From: an uncultured SAR86 cluster bacterium
Lineage (GTDB): Bacteria > Pseudomonadota > Gammaproteobacteria > Magnimaribacterales > D2472
Direction: 5' to 3'
Length of the DNA: 64,000 bases
Assembly (NCBI GenBank): GCA_905478035.1
Contig: CAJQGX010000020.1
Coordinates: forward strand, 1-64,000
The position numbers and the translations under genes were made by a program. The notes beneath the pieces were generated by a model that was given only the letters and a program-made list of their open reading frames with translations, did not search any database and was not told where the DNA came from. Positions 34,919 through 43,206 of the stretch are shown piece by piece. Numbering within the stretch: the first letter of the stretch is position 1; each line of letters starts with the position of its first letter.

Positions 34919-36058
34919 ATGACTATCGAAAACAAATTTCTAAATAAAATTTCTGACATATCTAAAATCGATTTTAAGAATAACCTTAATGGTTATAACT
35001 CCCCATTTATGTCGTATGAGTTTTTACAGTCACTTGAAGAAAGTGGATCTGTTGCAGTGTCTTCAGGCTGGGATCCGTTCCATTTTGCATCCTATGATGA
35101 TGAAAGACTTAATGGTTTTATGCCTTTATATATTAAAAATAATAGTCAAGGAGAGTTTGTGTTCGATCATCAATGGTCATATGCACTTAACAGAACAAAT
35201 AGAAATTATTATCCAAAGCTTCTGAGCGCCATACCATTTACACCATGCGAAACAAAAAAAATTATAACAAGTGATAACAACGATAATAATTGTATAGAGA
35301 TAACCAAACAATTGATGGAAGAAAAAAATATTGAAACCTGGCATATTCTTTTTCCAAACCAAGATGCTGGCAAGCAACTTATTTCTAATAATTTTATAAA
35401 AAGAAGTGGTTATAGGTTTGTCTGGAATAATAAAAAATATCAAGAATTCGAAGATTATCTTAAAATTTTTACATCCAGACAAAGAAAAAATATTAAATCA
35501 GAAAGAAAAAAAATAAAAGATCTTGGCATCACATTTGTAACAAAAGATTGGGATTCAATCACAGAAAAGGATTGGGATGACTTTTATCTTTTTTATAAAA
35601 ATACTTACTTGGAAAGAATGCAATCGCCATACTTAAATAGAAAGTTTTTTAAGCATATCCATAAAGATAAAAAAATACTTAAGCCCGTTCTCTTTTTTGC
35701 TGAATATGAAAATAAAAAGATTGCCGGATCATTATGCTTTCACGGGGAAGATACCCTGTATGGAAGGCATTGGGGAGCATTTAAAAATATTGATAATTTG
35801 CATTTTGAATGCTGCTATTATCAAGGTATAGACTATTGTATTAAAAATAATATTAAATTTTTTGATCCTGGCGTTCAGGGAGAGCACAAAATTAGAAGAG
35901 GTTTTGAACCTCAGTCTTGCGACTCATATCACTTCGTATTAAGAGAAGATTTTAGAGATGCAATCAAGAACTTTTGTTATGAAGAGAGTAAATCTATTGA
36001 AAATTATCTTAAGGCATGTGAAGAATATACACCTATAAAAAAAGAATATAGAATTTAG
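34919..36058 (+). CDS. COG3146/DUF482 predicted N-acyltransferase
   Basis: 379 residues, FemAB-like double GNAT architecture. Recognised by NSPFMSYEFLQSLEESG, GWDPFHFA, FVFDHQWSYA, YYPKLLSAIPFTP and the C-terminal HWGAF...FDPGVQGEHKIRRGFEP. The family is common in proteobacteria and its acceptor is unknown. No membrane segment. It follows ubiA by three bases, but there is no evidence for a ubiquinone role. Confidence 0.85.
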   Translation: MTIENKFLNKISDISKIDFKNNLNGYNSPFMSYEFLQSLEESGSVAVSSGWDPFHFASYDDERLNGFMPLYIKNNSQGEFVFDHQWSYALNRTNRNYYPKLLSAIPFTPCETKKIITSDNNDNNCIEITKQLMEEKNIETWHILFPNQDAGKQLISNNFIKRSGYRFVWNNKKYQEFEDYLKIFTSRQRKNIKSERKKIKDLGITFVTKDWDSITEKDWDDFYLFYKNTYLERMQSPYLNRKFFKHIHKDKKILKPVLFFAEYENKKIAGSLCFHGEDTLYGRHWGAFKNIDNLHFECCYYQGIDYCIKNNIKFFDPGVQGEHKIRRGFEPQSCDSYHFVLREDFRDAIKNFCYEESKSIENYLKACEEYTPIKKEYRI

Positions 36059-36060
36059 AA

Positions 36061-36507
36061 ATGATTAAAACCTTGCCAATAACCTCCCATCATATAGCAA
36101 TTTGTGAAGGTAACTTTTTAAGATTACAAAGGCTTCTAGGAGAGTTTAATCAAGATAGCTATGAGTTTGAAACAGTAAATCCTGATTCATCATCACTAAA
36201 TATTAGCTTTGTTATATTAAATAGAACCAAACATACGCTTACTGTTGAGGCTAAACAAATCTCAAATCCAGAAGAAAGAATAAATACATTTATTTTAAAA
36301 ATACAAATAAGTATTGATGCAAAGTTAGCGGAGGTGCATTCGTATCAGGGCGAAAAATCCTTATCCTTTTTTACAAAACTATCCACCATTCAGTCACTAG
36401 ATGAGAAGGCTCAGCAAAATAGATTTCTTACTGAATGGCTTGAGAGTATTTTTATAGCAGGCATTGCATCAAAGGATAGCCTTCAAAGAATTATTAAAAA
36501 TGAATAA
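36061..36507 (+). CDS. yqiB: YqiB-like DUF1249 protein
   Basis: 148 residues matching DUF1249: IAICEGNFLRLQRLL near the N-terminus, an internal beta-rich region, AEVHSYQ, and DEKAQQNRFLTEWLESIFIAG. Function is unknown. In E. coli yqiB is in the same cluster as yqiA, and the same pair is found here, overlapping by eight bases. Confidence 0.82.
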   Translation: MIKTLPITSHHIAICEGNFLRLQRLLGEFNQDSYEFETVNPDSSSLNISFVILNRTKHTLTVEAKQISNPEERINTFILKIQISIDAKLAEVHSYQGEKSLSFFTKLSTIQSLDEKAQQNRFLTEWLESIFIAGIASKDSLQRIIKNE

Positions 36508-37075
36508 AACTATTTTATATTTTCATGGCTTTAAATCATCCTCTGATTCAACTAAAGCACAAAACTTAAAGAAATTTATTAAAAAAAACACTAAGAGTAC
36601 ATTAATAAAAGTCCCCAATCTTAATGATAATTTTGAGAATGCTTTTAATGAAATTAATAAAATAATTGAAAGTTGTGATAATGATATTGTTTTTATGGGG
36701 AGTTCGTTGGGTGGATATTATGCAACATACTTTTCCCAACTACATAACACTAAAGCTGTTTTAATTAATCCTGCCATAGCTCCGCTTAAAGGTTTTGATG
36801 TGAACCTAGGAGAAAATGAAAATTATGCTACCGGAAATAAATTTATTATTAACAAAGGTGATATAAATTTTCTTAGGAGTCTTAGTTTTAAAAAACTATC
36901 TAATCTTGAAAACATAATGGTTTTAGTAGAGTCTGATGATGAGATTTTGCCTTTTAACAAGACTAGTTCATACTTTAGTGGTTCTCATATTGATGTAACA
37001 TTTGGTGGAGACCATTCATACCAATCTCTATCAAGCAAATATATAAAAATTAAAAACTTCTTAAATTTAGCTTAA
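36500..37075 (+). CDS. yqiA: YqiA/YcfP-family alpha/beta hydrolase
   Basis: 191 residues from the ATG at 36500, giving the family N-terminus MNKTILYFHGFKSSS; a longer open frame from 36464 lies within yqiB and is unlikely. The nucleophile elbow is GSSLGGYY, and a C-terminal GGDHSY supplies the His. Probably an esterase or thioesterase. The last gene before the nitrogen operon. Confidence 0.85.
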   Translation: MNKTILYFHGFKSSSDSTKAQNLKKFIKKNTKSTLIKVPNLNDNFENAFNEINKIIESCDNDIVFMGSSLGGYYATYFSQLHNTKAVLINPAIAPLKGFDVNLGENENYATGNKFIINKGDINFLRSLSFKKLSNLENIMVLVESDDEILPFNKTSSYFSGSHIDVTFGGDHSYQSLSSKYIKIKNFLNLA

Positions 37076-37076
37076 T

Positions 37077-37093
37077 TGCAATATTTTAGTGCA
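37077..37093. promoter_or_regulatory. NtrC-type operator, strong
   Basis: TGCAATATTTTAGTGCA agrees with the NtrC consensus TGCACYA-N3-TRGTGCA at 13 of 14 defined positions. It lies about 85 bases upstream of the sigma-54 promoter, a normal enhancer distance. Confidence 0.75.
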
Positions 37094-37106
37094 TAAATTA
37101 TCATTT

Positions 37107-37123
37107 TGAACTAAAATTGTGCG
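37107..37123. promoter_or_regulatory. NtrC-type operator, weaker
   Basis: TGAACTAAAATTGTGCG matches the same consensus at 11 of 14 defined positions. It starts 30 bases (about three DNA turns) after the first site, so NtrC dimers could bind side by side on one face. A further half site (TTGTGCA) ends at 37145. Confidence 0.55.
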
Positions 37124-37161
37124 CATAAATTTCAAATATTGTGCATTTACTATTAATTTAG

Positions 37162-37177
37162 TGGCATGTAAATTGCT
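37162..37177 (+). promoter_or_regulatory. Sigma-54 promoter of glnII-ntrBC
   Basis: TGGCATGTAAATTGCT has the invariant GG and GC dinucleotides with exactly ten bases between them and matches the consensus TGGCACG-N4-TTGCW except for one base. Transcription should begin near 37188, about 26 bases before the glnII ATG, which has an AGGAG ribosome-binding site at 37204. Confidence 0.85.
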
Positions 37178-37213
37178 TTAAATAAATAGAGTTAATTCTA
37201 TTTAGGAGAAAAA

Positions 37214-38194
37214 ATGACAAACTATAAAACGTATGAATACATATGGCTTGATGGCTATAAACCAGAGTCATCAATGAGAAGTAAAGTAAAAGCTACAGAT
37301 GCTGATACACCACCTGATTGGTCTTTTGATGGATCATCTACACAACAAGCTGAAGGCGGAAGTTCGGACTGCCTTCTAATACCTGTTCAAACTTATGCAA
37401 ATGATAATGGACATGACCTTGTAATGACTCAAGTTCAGTCAGCTGATCATACGACTCACCCTTCTAATTTTAGAGCAGCTGCAGAGAAAGTTGTCACTGA
37501 TGAATGGTGGTTTGGTTTTGAACAAGAGTTCTTTTTTACAGATCCAGAAACTGGTGACCCATTAGGATGGGAAAAAGGAGAGCCACGAGCACAAGGTGAT
37601 TATTACTGTGGTGTTGGAGCTGGAAATGTTGTTGGAAGAGAAATCTCTGATATTCATTTACAGGCATGTCTAGATCTTGGAATTACACTTACTGGAACAA
37701 ACGCTGAAGTTGCTCTTGGACAATGGGAATATCAATGTCTTGGAAAAGGAATTAAGGCTGCTGATGATTTATGGGTAAGCAGATATCTACTTTATAAAAT
37801 AGCTGAAGAGTTTGGCGTAGGAGTAAATATTCATCCTAAACCTAAAACTGGTGATTGGAATGGATCTGGAATGCATACAAATTTCTCAAATGAAGAAATG
37901 AGAACAAATGGTTCTGAGGAATTATTTAATTCAATGTGCGACAAACTTGGTGCGGTTCACAAAGAAGGAATTGAGGCATACGGATCAGATAATGACATGA
38001 GATTGACTGGATTACATGAAACTCAAAGCATTGATCAATTTTCTTACGGTGTTAGTGACAGGGGCGCAAGTATAAGAATTCCTGTATACACAGTTGAACA
38101 TAATTGGAATGGTTACTTAGAAGATAGAAGACCTGCTTCTAATGCTGATCCATATAAAATCCTTTCTCATATTGTAGGGACTTTATCTAAATAA
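37214..38194 (+). CDS. glnII: Glutamine synthetase type II (eukaryotic type)
   Basis: ATP-dependent synthesis of glutamine from glutamate and ammonia. 326 residues, much shorter than the 470 of bacterial GSI. It carries GSII signatures: EYIWLDG, PDWSFDGSSTQQAEG, EQEFFFTD, GDYYCGVGAGNVVGREI, GTNAEVALGQWEYQ, NIHPKPKTGDWNGSGMHTNFS and RPASNADPY. GSII is decameric and lacks the adenylylation loop of GSI, so control is expected at transcription. Preceded by a sigma-54 promoter and followed by ntrB-ntrC in place of the usual glnA. Confidence 0.96.
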   Translation: MTNYKTYEYIWLDGYKPESSMRSKVKATDADTPPDWSFDGSSTQQAEGGSSDCLLIPVQTYANDNGHDLVMTQVQSADHTTHPSNFRAAAEKVVTDEWWFGFEQEFFFTDPETGDPLGWEKGEPRAQGDYYCGVGAGNVVGREISDIHLQACLDLGITLTGTNAEVALGQWEYQCLGKGIKAADDLWVSRYLLYKIAEEFGVGVNIHPKPKTGDWNGSGMHTNFSNEEMRTNGSEELFNSMCDKLGAVHKEGIEAYGSDNDMRLTGLHETQSIDQFSYGVSDRGASIRIPVYTVEHNWNGYLEDRRPASNADPYKILSHIVGTLSK

Positions 38195-38202
38195 ATAACT
38201 CA

Positions 38203-38230
38203 AACTAGCTCCTTGAAAAAGGGGCTAGTT
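38203..38230 (+). other. Intercistronic stem-loop between glnII and ntrB
   Basis: AACTAGCTCC, an eight-base loop and GGGGCTAGTT form a 10-base-pair stem with one G-U pair. No T-run follows, so it is not a textbook terminator. It may slow 3' decay of glnII mRNA or partly reduce read-through into ntrBC. It also sits across the TTG at 38213, making the ATG at 38237 the better ntrB start. Confidence 0.65.
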
Positions 38231-38236
38231 CAATTA

Positions 38237-39316
38237 ATGGCTGATATCAATAATATTAAAAACTCTTTACTGAACCAACTAGCATCAGAAATAATTGTAT
38301 TAAGTAAAGACCTTAATATACTTTGGGCAAATGACTCTGCTCTTAGCAATGGCTGGATGTTGAGTGATGGTGACTCAAATAAAATAACTAATCAATTTAA
38401 TCACGAAACTTCTGAAGAATTAACCAAACTTTTAACGGATTGCATTTCATCTAACGCATCCATTACAAAAAGAGGTTTTAGACTTTATAAGTCACAAGAA
38501 AAAAATAGAACTGTTGATCTAACAGTAAGTTGGTCTAACAGTGACGATATATTAATAATAGAGTTATTTTGCATAGATAATCTAAATAAGATAATAGATT
38601 CTTCAAAAACTTTTTCTACACAAAAAATTGCAGCAAACCTAGCTAGAACTTTAGCTCATGAAGTTAAAAACCCTCTTTCTGGAATTAAAGGTAGTGCTCA
38701 AATACTCTCTTCAAAACTTGAAGATGATTTTTCAAAGAAATTTTTAAAAATAATAATTGATGAAACTGAACGTTTAAATAGCATAGTAACTAAAATTCTA
38801 ACTCCACCTAAAAAACCAAAGCTTGAACTTTTTAATATTCACTCTGCTCTTGAGAAGGTTTTTGCACTATCCCAAGTTGATAAGGATGACGTGTTAACTC
38901 TTAAAAGAGATTATGATCCAAGCATCCCAGAGATTCATGGTGATGAAGACTTATTTATTCAGGCAATTTTAAATATAGTTAAGAATGCCCAACAAGCCCT
39001 TCTTCATACAAATAACCCAATCATTACTATTAAATCAAGAGTTTCATACAATCAACCTATTAATGGAAATCTTCATGCTACGGTTTGTGAAGTTAGTATT
39101 ATAGATAATGGTCCGGGAATTCCATCTGATATACAGGAGCAAGTCTTCTTTCCTATGGTTTCGTCCAAGGAAGACGGTTCAGGGCTTGGACTTTCAATTT
39201 CTCAAGATATTATCAGAATTCATGGTGGCTCAATATCGTTTAAAACAAAATCAGGACAAACCGCTTTCTCTATCGTTATTCCAATAAAGCTTGATGCTGA
39301 GGTAAAAAGTGCATAA
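38237..39316 (+). CDS. ntrB: Nitrogen-regulation sensor kinase NtrB
   Basis: 359 residues from the ATG. An N-terminal PAS-like domain (about 10-120) is followed by the phosphorylation site His141 in LAHEVKNPLSGIKGSAQIL. The ATPase domain has N box IVKNAQQAL, G1 DNGPGIP and G2 GSGLGLSIS. No membrane segments, as expected for NtrB, which senses nitrogen through PII protein. It phosphorylates NtrC. A TTG at 38213 would add eight residues. Its stop overlaps the ntrC start. Confidence 0.94.
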   Translation: MADINNIKNSLLNQLASEIIVLSKDLNILWANDSALSNGWMLSDGDSNKITNQFNHETSEELTKLLTDCISSNASITKRGFRLYKSQEKNRTVDLTVSWSNSDDILIIELFCIDNLNKIIDSSKTFSTQKIAANLARTLAHEVKNPLSGIKGSAQILSSKLEDDFSKKFLKIIIDETERLNSIVTKILTPPKKPKLELFNIHSALEKVFALSQVDKDDVLTLKRDYDPSIPEIHGDEDLFIQAILNIVKNAQQALLHTNNPIITIKSRVSYNQPINGNLHATVCEVSIIDNGPGIPSDIQEQVFFPMVSSKEDGSGLGLSISQDIIRIHGGSISFKTKSGQTAFSIVIPIKLDAEVKSA

Positions 39317-40685
39317 AGTTTGGGTCGCGGATGATGACAATGCAATCAGAGTTGTTCTTGAAGAAAGTCTTTCTTCTGCAGGATTTGATGTAAATACATT
39401 TTCTTCTGGAGATGAAGTGGTATCACTCTTAAAGAGTGAAGAGCCAGATCTAATATTAACAGATGTTCAAATGCCAGGAATGCTTGGGTATGATCTTCTA
39501 AAACATATTAATGATAATCATGAAAATATTCCTGTAATTATTATGACCGCATTTACTGATATGCAGGCTGCGGTTGATTCTTATGGCGGTGGAGCTTTTG
39601 AATATATCCCAAAACCCTTTGATCTTGATGAGGCTATTCAAATAATAAACAGGGCTTTAGAAAAAAAACCAACCACAAAAGGCTTAAAAACAAAACCAAC
39701 TACTGACATTATTGGTGAATCAGCCTCTATGCAGAATGTTTTTAGAGCAATTGGCAAGCTTTCAAATACAAATGCAACTGTCTTAGTCCAAGGAGAATCT
39801 GGAACTGGAAAGGAGCTTATAGCAAAATCTTTACATAAAAATAGCCCAAGAAATGACATGCCCTTCATTGCATTAAATATGGCTGACATCCCAAAGGAAC
39901 TTGTGGAATCTGAACTATTTGGTCATGAGAAAGGAGCTTTCACTGGCGCTGTTGAGAAAAGAATTGGTAGATTTGAGCAAGCTAATGGAGGAACTTTATT
40001 TCTTGATGAAATTGGTGATATGCCACTTGATTCACAAACAAGACTTTTAAGAGTTCTCTCAAATAAAGAGTTTTATAGAGTTGGTGGAGATAAACCTATA
40101 AAGGTTGACGTAAGAATAATTGCAGCAACTCATCAAAATCTTAATAATCTTGTCTCTCAGAAGTCCTTTCGAGAAGACCTCTTTTATAGATTAAATGTAA
40201 TTAAGATTGATGTTCCACCATTAAGAGATAGAAAAGAGGATATTGAAGTATTAACGAAATATTTCTTAAAAAATCATTCTGATTCATTGGATGAAGAGTT
40301 AAGAGTTCTTTCTTCTGAGGTTATTGATGTTATTGCTAGTTATGATTGGCCAGGAAATGTTAGACAACTGGAGAATATTTGTTATTGGCTTGCTTTAATG
40401 ACCCCAACCCAAAATGTAAAAATTCAGGATCTTCCGTCTGAAATAAAAGATTACGAGGAGGAGGAATCATCTTCTAATTCTTGGGAAGAAAGTTTTGAAA
40501 CTTGGATTAAAAGCTTAGCCTTATCAATGGACAAAGACTTGATGCATGTTGCTAATAAAAAACTTGAAAAGATAATGATAAAAACTGCGCTTGATAAGAC
40601 TAAAGGAAGAAAAAATGAAGCTGCTATTTTACTTGGAGTTGGAAGAAATACTCTTACAAAGAAAATTAAGGAACTTGGAATCTAA
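39309..40685 (+). CDS. ntrC: Nitrogen-regulation sigma-54 activator NtrC
   Basis: 458 residues: receiver domain with phospho-acceptor Asp52 in [11 protein letters not shown]+ domain with Walker A GESGTGKE (162-169), the sigma-54-contact loop GAFTGA (209-214) and LFLDEIGD. The C-terminal Fis-type helix-turn-helix is [21 protein letters not shown]. The start is GTG at 39309, eight bases inside ntrB. It should activate the sigma-54 promoter upstream of glnII, forming a positive loop over its own operon. Converges on the rhodanese gene with a four-base overlap. Confidence 0.95.
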   Translation: MHKVWVADDDNAIRVVLEESLSSAGFDVNTFSSGDEVVSLLKSEEPDLILTDVQMPGMLGYDLLKHINDNHENIPVIIMTAFTDMQAAVDSYGGGAFEYIPKPFDLDEAIQIINRALEKKPTTKGLKTKPTTDIIGESASMQNVFRAIGKLSNTNATVLVQGESGTGKELIAKSLHKNSPRNDMPFIALNMADIPKELVESELFGHEKGAFTGAVEKRIGRFEQANGGTLFLDEIGDMPLDSQTRLLRVLSNKEFYRVGGDKPIKVDVRIIAATHQNLNNLVSQKSFREDLFYRLNVIKIDVPPLRDRKEDIEVLTKYFLKNHSDSLDEELRVLSSEVIDVIASYDWPGNVRQLENICYWLALMTPTQNVKIQDLPSEIKDYEEEESSSNSWEESFETWIKSLALSMDKDLMHVANKKLEKIMIKTALDKTKGRKNEAAILLGVGRNTLTKKIKELGI

Positions 40686-41086
40686 ACCAGTGGCAAATTC
40701 CCCATACGCCATTCCCCCACACCGCCTTTCAATATCAAAATATCATCAAATCCTTCTTTATTAAGAAGCTCTCCAGCATTTCCTGATTGGCTACCCATCT
40801 CGCAAACTAGGACGATCGACTTTTTAGTATTTTGTAATTTGTATGTACTATTTTCTAAGTCGTTAAATGGGATATTGATTGCGCCAGTTATATGTCCCTT
40901 ATCAAAGTCATCTAATGATCTAAGATCAACTATAAGAATACTATCAGTATTGGCAAGGGCTATTAACTCTTGGCAAGATATTCTTTTTCCGCCCTTATTA
41001 GCATGAGATCTAATCAACAAAATTATTGTGATTAATAGCGGTAATGAAAGATAGTAATAATCTATTAAGAAAAAAATAATATTCAT
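40682..41086 (-). CDS. Membrane-anchored rhodanese-domain protein (YibN-like)
   Basis: 134 residues from the ATG at 41086. One N-terminal membrane helix (about 5-27) is followed by a rhodanese domain: ILIVDLRSLDDFDKGHITGAINIP and the active-site loop VCEMGSQSG with Cys. The open frame continues 89 codons upstream into gpmA on the opposite strand and is not part of the gene. E. coli YibN lies next to a phosphoglycerate mutase gene; here the neighbour is the divergent gpmA. Confidence 0.85.
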   Translation of the reverse strand: MNIIFFLIDYYYLSLPLLITIILLIRSHANKGGKRISCQELIALANTDSILIVDLRSLDDFDKGHITGAINIPFNDLENSTYKLQNTKKSIVLVCEMGSQSGNAGELLNKEGFDDILILKGGVGEWRMGNLPLV

Positions 41087-41135
41087 TGGGGTATTATCTA
41101 TTAAAATAAAACAAAATAGTTCAAAAAAAATAAAA

Positions 41136-41759
41136 ATGGAAAAAAGAAATCTTGTACTTGTAAGACATGGACAAAGTGAATGGAATGCAAAAAATCTATT
41201 TACAGGTTGGAAGGATCCAGACCTTACAAAATTGGGTCTTAATGAGGCAGAAAATGCAGGAATTTTAATCAATAAGACTGGTATCAATTTTGACAAAATG
41301 TTTACCTCTAATTTAATAAGAGCCCAAAAGACCGGTTCGATAATTCTTAGCACTATGCAGCAAGCTGATGTTCAGATCATTAAAAATCAATCTTTAAATG
41401 AAAGAAATTATGGGAGTTTGGCGGGTCTTAATAAAGATGATGCCAGGAAAAAATGGGGAGAAGAACAGGTGCATATATGGAGAAGATCTTTTGATATACC
41501 GCCACCTGACGGTGAGAGCTTAAAAGATACTGCAGAAAGAGTTTTACCCTATTTTAATGATGAAATTATGCCCAATGTTATTAAGGGAGATAACATACTT
41601 ATCGCAGCACATGGTAACTCACTTAGAGCTCTAATAATGCAATTAGATGGAATTTCAGATCAAGATATAGTGAAGCTTGAAATTCCTACAGGGGCTCCAA
41701 TTCACTATGCTTTCAACAAAGATGGTTCAATTGGCTTAAAAGAAAAGCTTTATGAATGA
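41136..41759 (+). CDS. gpmA: 2,3-bisphosphoglycerate-dependent phosphoglycerate mutase
   Basis: Interconverts 3- and 2-phosphoglycerate in glycolysis. 207 residues, a short form (E. coli 250). Catalytic LVRHGQSEWNAKNLFTGW, SLNERNYGSLAGLNK, PPPDGESLKDTAERVLPY and AAHGNSLRAL are all present. Overlaps mutY by four bases (ATGA). Confidence 0.94.
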   Translation: MEKRNLVLVRHGQSEWNAKNLFTGWKDPDLTKLGLNEAENAGILINKTGINFDKMFTSNLIRAQKTGSIILSTMQQADVQIIKNQSLNERNYGSLAGLNKDDARKKWGEEQVHIWRRSFDIPPPDGESLKDTAERVLPYFNDEIMPNVIKGDNILIAAHGNSLRALIMQLDGISDQDIVKLEIPTGAPIHYAFNKDGSIGLKEKLYE

Positions 41760-42778
41760 ATGAACTAAAAAATGGGGATAGTAAGCTTTCAACATTAGTA
41801 GTTAAGTGGTATCTGCTTAATGGAAGGAAAGAGTTACCATGGAGAAAAAATGTTACGCCCTATAAAATCTGGATTTCTGAAATCATGCTTCAGCAAACTC
41901 AAGTTAAAACTGTAATACCTTATTATCTTAAATTTATAAAAACATACCCTAGTCTTAAAAAAATAATGACTGCTGATGAGAACCAAATAATAGCACTTTG
42001 GTCTGGATTAGGATTCTACAGAAGGGCAAAAAATATTTTTAAAGCAAAGGAGCAAATTAAAAATAAATTTGGTGGCAGGTTCCCTAATAATTTTAATGAT
42101 TTAATATCTCTTCCTGGAATTGGAGAATCAACAGCCGGTGCGATAATGTCAATTGCATTTAATGAGTCATACCCAATTCTTGATGCTAATGTCAAAAGAG
42201 TTCTTACTAGACATTCTAATGTGGTCGAAGATTCTCCAACAAAAAAAAATAATCTTTTATGGGAAATATCACGAAAGCAAACACCAAGAAATAATATATT
42301 TGAGTATACTCAGGGCATTATGGATTTGGGGGCTAGAATTTGTAAGCCAAAAGATCCTCTATGCTCAGAATGCCCTATTGTGCATATATGCGGATCTGCA
42401 TTTAAAGTTGACAAAAGAAAACCCAAACAAAGAGTATTAAAAAATAAGCCTGAAGTGGACATAAATTTTACTTTAGCTTATACGAATAATGAGTATCTTC
42501 TCTTTAAAAGAAATGAAAAAACATTCTGGCAGGATTTATGGTTACCATCTGAAGAACCAAAGATTCATAGAATTTTTAAAAAAAACTCTTATGAACAAAG
42601 AAACATAGATAAAAAACATAAATTAACTCATTTAGATTTGAATTTAAGTATTACCCTACTAAGATATAATAAAGTTTTTGATATTAAATCAAATAGTGAA
42701 TATCGCTGGGTGAAAAAAATTGATATAGATAAAATTGGAATGCCAGCTCCAATTAAAAAAATAATATTAGAACTATGA
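41756..42778 (+). CDS. mutY: Adenine DNA glycosylase MutY
   Basis: Removes adenine mispaired with 8-oxoguanine. 340 residues. Catalytic Glu42 in SEIMLQQTQ, helix-hairpin-helix LPGIGESTAGAI, Asp143 in LDANVKRVL. The 4Fe-4S cluster has four cysteines, Cys196-x6-Cys203-x2-Cys206-x5-Cys212. The C-terminal Nudix-like 8-oxoG recognition domain spans about 230-340. Followed directly by yggX as in E. coli. Confidence 0.96.
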   Translation: MNELKNGDSKLSTLVVKWYLLNGRKELPWRKNVTPYKIWISEIMLQQTQVKTVIPYYLKFIKTYPSLKKIMTADENQIIALWSGLGFYRRAKNIFKAKEQIKNKFGGRFPNNFNDLISLPGIGESTAGAIMSIAFNESYPILDANVKRVLTRHSNVVEDSPTKKNNLLWEISRKQTPRNNIFEYTQGIMDLGARICKPKDPLCSECPIVHICGSAFKVDKRKPKQRVLKNKPEVDINFTLAYTNNEYLLFKRNEKTFWQDLWLPSEEPKIHRIFKKNSYEQRNIDKKHKLTHLDLNLSITLLRYNKVFDIKSNSEYRWVKKIDIDKIGMPAPIKKIILEL

Positions 42779-43044
42779 CCAAAAAAGTATTTTGTAGAAA
42801 ATTTAAAGAGGAGCTTCCCGCTCTAACTATTCCTCCAATGCCTGGTAAAAAAGGACTTGAATTGCTTTCTACTATTTCACAAAGAGCTTGGGATGAGTGG
42901 AAATCACATCAAACTACTCTTATTAATGAAAAAAGATTAGATATGTCTAACCCAGATAGCAGATTATGGCTTATGAACCAAATGGATAAATACTTTAATA
43001 ATGAAGAGTACGAAAAAGCATCTGGTTTTAAAGCATTGGATTAG
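42775..43044 (+). CDS. yggX: Fe(2+)-trafficking / oxidative-damage protection protein YggX
   Basis: 89 residues with VFCRKFKEELPAL, PGKKGLELLSTISQRAWDEW and the C-terminal DMSNPDSRLWLMNQMDKYFN, the whole YggX pattern. Protects iron-sulfur proteins from oxidative damage; its pairing with the Fe-S enzyme MutY is conserved. ATGA overlap with mutY. Confidence 0.95.
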   Translation: MTKKVFCRKFKEELPALTIPPMPGKKGLELLSTISQRAWDEWKSHQTTLINEKRLDMSNPDSRLWLMNQMDKYFNNEEYEKASGFKALD

Positions 43045-43146
43045 AGTTTTGCTAGCTTTTGATAAGAATTAATTTCATATATTTATAACTACACAGCATC
43101 AAAAAAAATTACATTTTGAGCTATTTCTTGATTAGTTTTTTTTTGA

Positions 43147-43175
43147 TTTACAAAAATAAAAAAATAGAGTCTAAT
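43147..43175 (+). promoter_or_regulatory. Sigma-70 promoter of the DMGDH-like gene
   Basis: TTTACA and TCTAAT, each one base off consensus, are separated by exactly 17 bases. Start of transcription would be near 43182, about 25 bases before the TTG start, which has a GGAGACGAGAA ribosome-binding region. The remainder of the 162-base gap is AT-rich with no recognised riboswitch. Confidence 0.65.
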
Positions 43176-43206
43176 TTTAAAATAGTGTTATTTATGGAGA
43201 CGAGAA

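Noticed and set aside
41087-41353. An 89-codon upstream extension of the rhodanese frame on the minus strand
   Set aside because: It lies opposite the start of gpmA and has no rhodanese or signal sequence; the ATG at 41086 gives the normal anchored protein.
43125-43146. T-run after yggX as a rho-independent terminator
   Set aside because: The preceding sequence has no stable G-C stem, only a three-base CTA/TAG pair; the long A-run/T-run pairing has a loop of about 30 bases.
43045-43206. Glycine riboswitch before the DMGDH-like gene
   Set aside because: The gap is AT-rich and lacks the conserved GGAGAGA/CCGAAGG-type aptamer blocks.
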